63,154 nt of DNA from assembly GCA_015499985.1 (NCBI GenBank), contig JAAAUF010000120.1:1-63154 (forward strand), given 5' to 3'. Made by a program: the position numbers and the translations under genes. This DNA comes from Haplosporangium gracile (Eukaryota; Mortierellomycota; Mortierellomycetes; Mortierellales; Mortierellaceae). The notes under the pieces are model-generated. The model was not told where the DNA came from. It did not search any database and worked only from the letters and a program-made list of their open reading frames with translations. Below are positions 46,662 to 55,728 of the stretch, piece by piece (the first letter of the stretch is position 1; each line of letters begins with the position of its first letter).

Positions 46662-47986
46662 GGTGAATGAGGAGGGAATGAAAGGGGACGATTCGCAAGG
46701 GGAATGAATGAAAAAAGGGGACTATGGAGGTAATAGAGGAGAGAGTAGAGAGGGTCGTGGACGGTGGCAAGAGTGGCAAGAGTGGATGAGCGACAAGAAG
46801 AAAACACACGAATGGAAGGAGGAGGAAGAGCGAAGGAGAGGAGAGAGGTTTGTTGGGGTTGAAGGAAAAGAGGAAAGAAGAAGAAGAGGAAGAAGGAAGG
46901 AGAAGAAAGAGAGGGGAGGAGAAACAGGTACGGCGCGACTCTTAAGATAACTAAAGTCAGAGACAAGCCTTTAAAAATGTGATCCACATAGAGCCATCAT
47001 TCATCGACTCGCCTGCCCTCTTATTGCTGTCATCGCTCTTTATCAGACTACGTTGCATAACTGTCCACAGGTGGTACAAATACGATGATTATGAATTCGA
47101 TGCGGAAGAATGGGCTTGGACCAGTCAGTCCGTCCGATCGAGAAAAAGAGAAAAAAAAGAAAAGAAAAGAAAAAAACAGTTACAGGCTCTCAGCCTCGGC
47201 TGTCCATTGAGCCATTTGGGATTATTTGATACAACAGACACTCTGCTACAGAAAAGGTATCTTGACCCTGAAACATATAAAAGAAAGCGCTCCACCTACT
47301 TTCAACCTGTCCTTGGCATGGCCACACAATAATGTAATAATGGAGGAGAAAAGAGGGTCATGGAAAACTTTTTTTTTGTATCCACACTTGCTATCATCAC
47401 TTTGTTGTTTGACCCATGGGCCACGAAGGTCTAAGCCAACCCGTGCCTTGTCCACAAGCCTCGACAAAAGGCCACAGGCTGCAACCTCTTTAACCAAGAC
47501 AGTCACAGTCAATTTTTTTTAAACCTCGGAGGTTCATCTTTTCATCCACGTTTTCTCAACCACCATCTTGCTCACACCGCACTTCGCCAACTCAATCGTC
47601 AAAGTCAACAATCATCAACCACACTCCGACTATAAGCCCTCTCGTCATCAGCCAACACGCAAAACAGCAACAACAGCGACAATGGACCATGCGCAGTATA
47701 CCATTCTTAGGTAGCAAACATATATACACCCTTTTCACTGTCCGGTCTTGGCGCTCTCTCCTCTCCTTTCAGCCCTGCGCTCCCCCTTGTCCAGCCTAAT
47801 CCAGCCCAGCCTGGCTCATGACCTACTTCTTCTCCTCCTCCCTCCCCGATCGCTCATCCTCTACTGAGCGCTTGAGATGACAGTATCGGTCATCATCCGG
47901 ATACTCTATCTCTCTCTCTCTGTATTAATCATCGGATTACACTTGCACCTAAATTACTTAGTGACCAGACAGAGCCCTTTCCGGCC
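46662..47986. other. Intergenic: divergent promoter between GH5 and voltage-sensor-like gene
   Basis: About 1.3 kb. Near 46.7-46.93 kb the plus strand is purine-rich (GAA/GGA), fitting a CT-rich 5' leader of the minus-strand GH5 gene. From 47.5 kb the plus strand is CT- and CA-rich with Kozak-like ATGs at 47691 and 47877, which may belong to 5' leader or an unrecognised first exon of the plus-strand gene. Confidence 0.5.
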
Positions 47987-48872
47987 ATGCGGAGCCATCA
48001 CAGCTTGTCAAGACGCGAGGTGTTCCAAAACCTCGCCAACAGGATCATCTACTCAAAATTCTACATGATCCTTTACTTTGTTATGGCGGTTCTCAGTGTC
48101 TGGTCCATCTTTCTCTCCTTACATCAAGGATGTTCCAGCTCATCGCTCTTTATCGTACTGGAGTCCATCATCAACGGGACCATGATTGTCGAAGTCGCTC
48201 TGCGATTGACGGCTCTTGGAAAGGTAAATACATCGTGAGCGTGCATAAACTAATAAGACTTTTTAGGTCTCTTTTTTTTTCGGGGATTTGTCCTTCTCAC
48301 CACATCGATGTATATGCAATCATCTTTCTTTTTCTCGAGTTTCTCTTCTTTGACCATGACTAATCTTTCATCTCATCTTACTGCTCGCTTTCCTTGATGC
48401 TTGCGCGGACTACCAAATTAGAACTACTGGAGGTCTACAGCCAACATTCTCGATATTATTCTCGTGATATTTTGCTTCATCACATTGATTTTGGTCCTTC
48501 AAGGATGTGGTTCAGGACATGAGGCAGAGGAAGTTCTGGACACTATTCTTCTCATTCTCAGAAACGCAGTTCAATGCTGGAGACTCTACACCATGATCAA
48601 GAAGTACGTCCTTTTTCCGTTGAATTATTCTTCCAAGTGGATACTCTGAAGAGTAATTGGCATTTGGAGTCAACCGTAGCAAGCACAGATGACTGACCAC
48701 GGTATCTTGCCTTTTACATCGTAATAGGAACTCGCTGATTGTCAACTCAAGAGTTGGAGCAATTGACTTTAGCAATGTGAGACAGGAGTCGCTTGACATT
48801 GAGGGTTTTGGTGTAGAAGGCTATGCGGACGATGACATGTTTGTGGCCGAAGAGTCTGACGACGGCCTGTAA
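47987..48872 (+). CDS. Small voltage-sensor-like (ion transport domain) four-helix membrane protein
   Basis: Three exons, 47987-48223, 48422-48603 and 48728-48872, give 187 aa. The predicted helices are FYMILYFVMAVLSVWSIFLS (S1), SLFIVLESIINGTMIVEVAL (S2, with Glu residues), NILDIILVIFCFITLILVLQ (S3, with Asp) and VLDTILLILRNAVQCWRLYT (S4, with two Arg then Lys-Lys). The acidic tail follows. Order, lengths and charges match an isolated voltage-sensing domain; no pore helices follow. Proteins of this plan are annotated in many fungi as ion-transport-domain proteins of unknown function. Whether it conducts protons, senses voltage or neither is not decidable. An extra N-terminal exon upstream is possible because the first residues (MRSHHSLSRREVFQNLANRI) begin close to S1. 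Confidence 0.75.
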
Positions 48873-49051
48873 AATATATTATTATTTTTTTATTTTTTAT
48901 TTTTAATTATGTTGCTCCGCCCAAAGATGAGATGCAGCATACCGTAGAAGCAGTCACCGCATATTTTTTTTCAATCCTCATGACTCTTTCTCAAGTCATG
49001 CTGCAAGCAACCATCTCTCCCGATCTTATCCAAGCAGGAAGCATCTCCACC

Positions 49052-51224
49052 ATGTCAACAACAACAGCAGCAAGAAGGAAACGTGAATCAACTTCCGACA
49101 ACAACGACGACGACGACACACCAGAGAAACCTCAAGCTGATGTGAGACGTGCAATGCAACTTTGGCTGTCTTCAGTGAAGGGATCACCCGACAGCAGCAG
49201 CAACAACAGCAGCAGCAGGGCTAGTAGTCAAGTCTCACAAGCCAGTGGATCCAAAAATGCTCTTGCTTCTACTCCATCATCACCACAGACAACAACTCTG
49301 TATACTCAAGGCGAGCTCTTGGCTAACAACAGCCGAGCTTCTCCGCAAATCTCAAAGTGGACTATGAAGCGACGGAAACTTGATCTTAATGAAGCTGCTA
49401 TAAGCGACCATTCAGGCCATTACAACGGATCTGACTCAGACGACCGTCAGGACGAAGCAATATACCCCACCTCCGACACAGCACTTAAAAGCCGCGAAGG
49501 ACCCAGCCGCTCACCAGCCTTTACAGGACAACCTTCGTCAAGGACAAAGTCGTTTGTTTGTCTGTACCCAGGATGCGGGAAGGCTTACGCTAAACCATCA
49601 CGCCTTGCAGAGCATGAGCTCGTTCATTCCGGAAAGGTAAGCTATACGCCGCCTGATAAAAAGGTGCAATCATCAAACTTTTCTCTCGACTTCCCTCCTG
49701 ACTCTCATTTTTGTACCCCTCATATGCCCATAGCGCCCATTCAATTGCCAGGAACCAGGATGTGACGCCAGCTTCCGTAGAGAAGCACATCTCGCAATCC
49801 ATTACAAAGGTCAACACGGCGGCTCTCGGGACTTTGTCTGCCCACAACCAGGATGCACCAGTGCCTTCCACACGCAGGACAAGCTCGCTCGTCATTTCAA
49901 GACACATCCAGAGCTTGCTGATCCGTTATTGGCTACGACTGCACTATCTCTTAGTAGTGCCCCACCCTCTCCAACCTCTTCCAATCAGCGACACTCCAGA
50001 ACACGGTCAGGTTCCTTGTCAGGATTCCTTTCAGACGACTCGTATGACACAGAAGGACCAGGACAACAGCAATCACGACGGGCCATGTCAGTTTGCTCAG
50101 AGGGGGGGGACCGACTTGCGGAAGTAATTAAGACAACCCGACCGTACGCTTGTACTTGGGAGGGTTGTTTGAAACGGTTTACAAAACATCAGAAGCTGAA
50201 GGCGCATATCTGTATGGCTCATGAGGGACGGAAACCTTACCCTTGCCAGGCAGAAGGATGTGATAAGAGTTTTCAAACTCCCAGCAAACTCCGAAAACAC
50301 TCTCTTCAGCACTCTGGTAAGAACGTCAAGTTCGATGTGGGGGAGCGTCTGCCAACTTTTCACATGAGTATACGAAAAGGGCCATTTCTGACATGACTTT
50401 GCGATATTAAATCTCGTAGAAGCGAAGCGGTATGCTTGTGCGTACCCTGGATGCGGAGAATATTTTATCAAATGGTCCTTGCTTCAAAAGCACACCAAGA
50501 TCAACCACAAGACAACCCAATGTAATATCTGTGGCAAGGCGATCTTGAAGAGGAACCTAAGTGCCCATACCAAGATCCATGATGCGTCTCGACCAGAAGT
50601 CCCATGCAAATTCGAAGGATGCCAGAAAGTTTTTTCCACCGTAAGTAATCGATGGTAAAGTGGATAGTCCATCAATTGTGGTGAAAGGAAAAATGGCCTA
50701 TAACTAATCGACTTCCCTCTCGCTTTGTCAAAAAAAAAAAAAAAAANNNNNNNNNGACTTTGGCGACACATATGAAGACTTCACACTCGAGTTCATCAGG
50801 AACACCCCAATTCAAGTGCGAGTACGAGGACTGCGGGCAAGCCTTCTCCTTCAAACACGTTCTGGAGCGACACATCCGTAATTGTCACACAAACCTAAAG
50901 ACAAAACGGAAGAAAAGGAACGATGCACTCGAGTTTGATGTCATTGACGCCCTAGCTGGCTTTGATGACGAGGACGAAGTCGTAAAGTTACCCTTTGCAT
51001 GTCAGGTCCCTGGATCCGGTTGCAACCGACGGTTTACGACAGAGGCGTTGCTGAGGAGACACTTGAAGAGTCGGGTACATACGACGGGGGAGGTGACGGG
51101 ACTTGCGGTATTGCGGGCAATGGAGCATGATGAGAACCGGACCATTCAAAATATGATTGCCCTGCACCTCGACGCAGGTAACAGTAGCAGTAGCCTGAAC
51201 AGCCCAAGCAACAACAGCGCATAG
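49052..51224 (+). CDS. Transcription factor IIIA-like C2H2 zinc-finger protein (ten fingers)
   Basis: Nuclear 5S rRNA gene factor by family likeness. Exons 49052-49636, 49734-50316, 50420-50640 and a fourth beginning inside the N-gap and ending at 51224. A Ser/Asn-rich N-terminus of about 165 residues precedes three tandem fingers (FVCLYPGCGKAYAKPSRL; FNCQEPGCDASFRREAHL; FVCPQPGCTSAFHTQDKL). A spacer of about 75 Ser/Pro-rich residues comes next. Seven more fingers follow, including YACTWEGCLKRFTKHQKL, a short-loop CNICGKAILKRNL, PCKFEGCQKVFST, FKCEYEDCGQAFSFKHVL and a last one with CxxxxxC (CQVPGSGCNRRF). Aromatic-x-C and linker spacing are TFIIIA-like. The start at 49052 has a good context (CACCATG). 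Another multi-finger factor cannot be excluded. The 3' end faces the next gene at 80 bp. Confidence 0.72.
50747..50755. other. Assembly gap (9 N) over a splice acceptor
   Basis: Nine undetermined bases after a poly-A run, at the end of the third intron of the TFIIIA-like gene. The acceptor AG and the first codons of exon 4 fall in it. Confidence 0.98.
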
Positions 51225-51303
51225 AATGGCACTTTTACCCCCCTGTGCGATAAATATTAGCGCAAGCTTGTTGTCTTAGCAGCGAATAACCAATTGCTTG
51301 CTT

Positions 51304-53012
51304 TTATTTCGCAGAGGCCTTGACAAAGGGCCTTGGACGATGTTTCTTCATCTCCCAGTCGGCTTCTGGTCCGATATGACTCTCCCGGAAACAGTCTTCG
51401 CAGTAGTTGTCGTTGTCGCATCCTGGACATGTCCACGTAGCATCCTCATTGCACATGCCTAATAAAACATGAGAAATAAAAAAGATCAATAATTAGTGAT
51501 ACCAACTACGTGGTAAATTTTTCACACAAAAGAAGTCGACCATAAAGTCAAAAAGAATGAAAGAAAAAAAAGACACCTACAGCACCAGTTATCTGGGTTT
51601 TCATTATCATCGATGCCTCCAGACCGCAGCTCGTCTAGTCCAACCGCAGCAGGTGGGGGGCCTAATACATCATTGTCCGTTGACGATGCCTTGGAGGCAT
51701 TGGACCGGACGGACGACAAGCCCTGGATATCCTTCTTGAGGTCCTCGTTCCGAGAATGCAGGTCCTTCATCCGCGCCTCGTCCAGGTTCCCATACTTGGA
51801 TTCCAGCTGAGCTTCTTCTCTCAACTGCGTGATCAACCGTGAAGCTTCCTCATCATCACCTCCAAAGCCGCCTCTATCCGTCGAAAGTGACACTCCTGCC
51901 ATTCGGTCCAGCTGGTCGCCAAAAGCGCGCTCCTGCTTGGACTCTTGGCCTTCATCGTTATCATGGATGCTGTTGCTGTTATGCTGGTGATTGTGGAAAG
52001 CTGCTGCAGGTGGCTGATGGTTCTGTAAGAACTTTGATAGAGTCTTTTCAAGGTCCTTGGTCACATCGTCAAGTTCCTGTTCATCTCCCACCTTTTTGCT
52101 ATTGCTGTTGCTATTGTTGTTGCTCAATGTTACTTTGAGTTCTTGCTTCTGACCAGGACTAAGAGTATCCAGGTCATCCAGAAAGTCCAAATCGTCGTGG
52201 TCATTCCCGTCCACCAGCAAGTCTTCCGAGTCTGCCAAAATCTTGTCAATCTATCATATCATTATTTTACGCAGAAAAAGAACGAGTTCAGCGCCATAAG
52301 GTTGTAAGGCCAGGATGAAAGACTGTATAAAAAAAAATAGAAACGCACCTCTTCTTGGTCGAGCACCGAGTCCTTTGGGATAAAATACGAGGATATGGAC
52401 TTTAGAGATCCCAGGACGTTCGTGGGGATAGACCCGCCAGGGGTGAGTGTGTATTTCTCATTATTGCTATTGTTGTTGCTGCTGTTGTTGATATGCGAGT
52501 CTTGCTCCCATTGATACTGTGATCCTTCCTGGAGTGGTGGTGGGCTGAGGTAGGTCGCAGCTGGCGAGTGCCCAAAGACCTTTGAAAAGTGCAAAGCAAG
52601 GTCCTGGTCACTGTTTTTTGTGTAAAGGGAAAGAAATGATGTCATGAGATATAAAAAGGTTGTTTGTGAGCGAGTTCTGAGAAGGAGGGGTGGTGAATCG
52701 ACTCATCAACTCAAGAACGGTTTAGCAGCGGTAGTGGTGTAACCATTGAAGTGCTTTCTTGCAAGCTATGGCACATATCAAACGATGCCAACACGAAGCC
52801 GTCCCCTTGTTGAAGAAGAGGACGTTTTTCAATTTTTTCTTTAACGCTCATGAGAACGTAAGCGACATGAGTTGTCATAAAAGAATGAGCGGCCGTCTTT
52901 ACCTGGATGGCATTGCGGCGGCGCCTGTTTCCTTGAGCTTTGAGAGTCGCTCTGCAAGGGCGTGATCCGAGATGGTGCCTTCTCCTCCTGGAGTGTTGTT
53001 GTTAGTTGACAT
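51304..53012 (-). CDS. ANCHR/ZFYVE19-like protein (abscission checkpoint family), no FYVE domain seen
   Basis: Four exons can be threaded from ATG 53012 (MSTNNNTPGGEG): the first has AERLSKLKETGAAAMPS, joined across an intron to SDQDLALHFSKVFGHSPAAT. Then VLDQEEIDKILADSEDLLVD follows, and a coiled coil covers SRLITQLREEAQLESKYGN. The C-terminus carries a B-box-like zinc domain, NWCCMCNEDATWTCPGCDND then NYCEDCFRESHIG and KKHRPRPF. The WCC.CNEDA..C.GCD.D.(F/Y)C..CF.E.H layout matches human ANCHR (ZFYVE19), which with VPS4 and the chromosomal passenger complex delays abscission. Known ANCHR has an N-terminal FYVE finger; I see none in these exons. About 400 aa; Gln/His/Asn tracts are lineage-specific. 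Family call rests on the C-terminal domain. Confidence 0.75.
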
Positions 53013-54231
53013 GAGAGTGTACGAGTGAGTGTGGCAATTGGTGAAGTTGGTGAGAAAGAGAGTTGAAAAGGGCGGCAGACAGCACACACGTTGCACCCCT
53101 TTTTTTCATTTGAAGGGAAAAAAGGACTGTCTTTTTGCAAGTCATGGATCAAATCCTACTGCAGCAGCCCCACCGTAGTATCATGAACGCATACAACGAC
53201 AATAAACGCGTGGGCAAAACTCGCAAGGACCAGTTCAAGTAGTATGTCGACATATTTATGAGAGAACGAGCGACAAACAATCATGGTCAGCCTTGTCGAT
53301 AGAATGCTATAATGCATTGGTAGGCATGTTGCTCAAGCCTGCATGACAAGGCTAAGAACAAACACTGAAAGTCCGTCTCCCTTTGAACAGTGGTCGTCTA
53401 CGTCTTGCTAAAGACCGACCACTCATAGTTTGAATGTGAATTCGGAGACTTTACAGGACAATAAATCGAATTTTTCGTGAAATTACATTCTAACTATGCG
53501 TGGTCGGGCTATAGAATACGCGATTGATATTGTAGGGCGTTCCCAGGGATGTTGCTGATGGACGACTCGGTAAAATTCGAAACAAAGTTGATACTTTGAA
53601 AGATGTCCCTGGCACACAAATAAAACAAGCGCTTTCTTGTTTACTCACTTGATTTACGAAACCGGCTTCATTTCCAAATACATAGTCGACCTCAAAAGGA
53701 CATGCATGCGTGACAAATCCCAAACTATGCAAAAGCAAATAAAACAACATATCCATCATGCACAAGCTCCTTTCATTGACTTGTCCATCTGACTTTACTT
53801 TCCCTTCCTTCCCCATCCTTTATGCCTCATCTTCGTAAAACAAAGACCGGGTGAACTTCTTCTCTGCTGCTAGTGAACTTATATTTCCATGATTGCGCTA
53901 ACTTCTTTCGATGCGTACAAGGAAAATAAAACTTCTTGAGAGCATAAAAGGGAAAAACTTCTTAGTTTCATACAGTACACTGTTCGGAGGTTCGGAAAAT
54001 GGTTGTTTTTGTTCATAATTGTGCGAGGCCAGCCTCACTACACAATCCTTTTTGTTTAATATTTTTTAAAAGAAAAAAAGGGCGCTTGTTGGTATGAGTA
54101 CAACGGAGAGGGAAGAGATTAGAACACAATGCAGGAGAGAGAAGGGTCTAAGGATGATGGAGGAGGTATGTTGGAGGAGGAAGAGGAGAGGGGAGGAAAG
54201 AAAGGAGAATGATGATCGACAACAGACAAAT
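53013..54231. other. Intergenic with a foldback repeat; no gene seen
   Basis: About 1.2 kb. A minus-strand open frame at 53490-53816 has no domain and unremarkable composition, so I do not call it. An inverted repeat near 53.4-53.5 kb is listed separately. The segment just above 54231 is the 3' UTR of the LPMO-like gene. Confidence 0.5.
53411..53512. repeat. Inverted repeat (30-nt arms), candidate MITE or stable hairpin
   Basis: The left arm (about 53413-53443, containing CCGACCACTCATAG) and right arm (about 53480-53510, containing CTATGCGTGGTCGG) are reverse complements with about three mismatches over 30 nt, around an AT-rich 37-nt loop. TA dinucleotides flank both outer ends. A third copy of the GTGGTCG core lies at about 53391, able to pair with the left arm. 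Confidence 0.55.
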
Positions 54232-55728
54232 CTAGTTGTCTTCGGCAAGCTCAGCAAAGACGGTGGTCGAGTTACCGATAGTAGAAGTGCTGAGGCTCTC
54301 GCCACCAGCACCCTTGACCTGGAGATCCCAGCACGAGGTGTAATACTCGTTGTTGTTCAACTCCCAGCGCCACTGAATGACATAGCTACCTGAAGCAAGA
54401 TCCGCGGGAACATCGAAGCAGCCACCACAAGGAGTGTGGTCAGTATCACCGTCGATTTGATTGCAGTTCTTATAGTTCAACTTGGCAATGTTGGCGCTTG
54501 AGAATCCAGACTGGTTGGGGTCCTTGGTGAGGATCGTCTTAGGCATGTTGATCCAGACGGGGTTGTTGGGCTCGTTCGGCTTGGCGTGGTTTTTGGCAGG
54601 CCAGCGGACGCACATCTTTTGACCAGCCGTGGTCGTAGCCATGGCGCCGAAGCGGCCTCCGTAGGCCTTGGAGATGGGGCTCTGGCGGGTTTCGTCTGCG
54701 CCGGGCTCGATACCGTGGTTGTGGTCGGAGCAGGGGACAAAGTCCTTGGGGTCCTGTTGGTAGTGTCTGTTAGGGGAGTAGCTGTCGAGACCACCGAACT
54801 GGACACCCGAGTTAATGGGGTACTGACGGGCCCAGCCGAAGCACTTGCCATCGCTAGCGCGCCAGCCTATTCGATGAGGGGATTGGTTGATAAAGGATAG
54901 GTTAGATATACTGGTTGATGATGATGCTGACTGATGAAGTGATGGAGGTGATATTTAAAAAAGACCAACCCCTTGAAGTGCACAAGAAACCAGTCCAGTT
55001 GGAAAATGAAGGATTCATATGGGCGGAGCCAAAGGAGGGAAACCATGCCTCTCTTTCCTATTATGTCAACTCATCACTCGACCCTATGTCTCAACTCTTA
55101 TGTCTCTCTTATCAGTTTGTCTTTTGTTGGTTTGCTTGCTTATGTGACCTGTGTAGTGTTGTGTGTCGTTGTTTTGCCATAGATTGTTGTTTTTTTGTCA
55201 AGCGTGCCTGAACTAACCCCAATGGCCTCAAAATGGGCTAAAAAAAAAAAGGAGAGTTGAAGGGCACACAAAGTGGGGCAAAGAGGGCACAGAGGGGGAA
55301 AAAAAGGCGGCGGTCTAGCCTGCAGCTCAAATGGAGGCAAAAAAATGACAGGTCCAACGACCAGTTTTGCCAAAAGAACAACTTTTCTCTATGTTGAGCC
55401 CACTTTAATTGTGCCCTCAGAAAAAAGAAAAAGTACCAGAAAATAATGAACAGACAGTGGTTGACGACGGGAGGTTGATAGAGGGGAGGCGAAAGAAAAT
55501 AAAAAAGGCTGAGAGCACTAGGAATTTGCACTAATGAAGGAAGAAAAAAGAGAAGTGGGGGGAGGAATTTGCCGAGAGTGAAGAGGGGTGGGGGCGGATT
55601 GTGTTTTTACCTGGCTTGTTAGGGTCGTTGAAACGCCAGTCGACACAGTCGGCCCAGGAGTGGGCCTCAACCATGGTGGCGACAAGGGTGAGGGCAGCAG
55701 AGACAATGATGGAGGTACGGAAAAGCAT
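54232..55728 (-). CDS. Secreted LPMO-like protein with N-terminal histidine
   Basis: Two exons: 55728-about 55612 and about 54868-54232, separated by an unusually long 745 nt intron; about 250 aa. The signal peptide (IIVSAALTLVATMVEA) ends so that the mature protein begins His-Ser-Trp-Ala, the placement needed for a copper histidine brace. A second His candidate is in RWPAKNHAKPNEP. The C-terminal GSYVIQWRWELNNNEYYTSC and CWDLQV resemble the last strands of lytic polysaccharide monooxygenases (F/Y..W.W). Many cysteines (CFGW, PCSDH, KMCVRW, NCNQ, PCGGCFDV) indicate disulfides. No CBM or GPI tail. I infer a copper-dependent oxidase acting on polysaccharide, family unassigned; a non-catalytic copper-binding relative is possible. 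Confidence 0.68.

Noticed and set aside
53490..53816. 108-codon minus-strand open frame
   Set aside because: No domain, starts beside the foldback repeat and has no supporting splice or start context.
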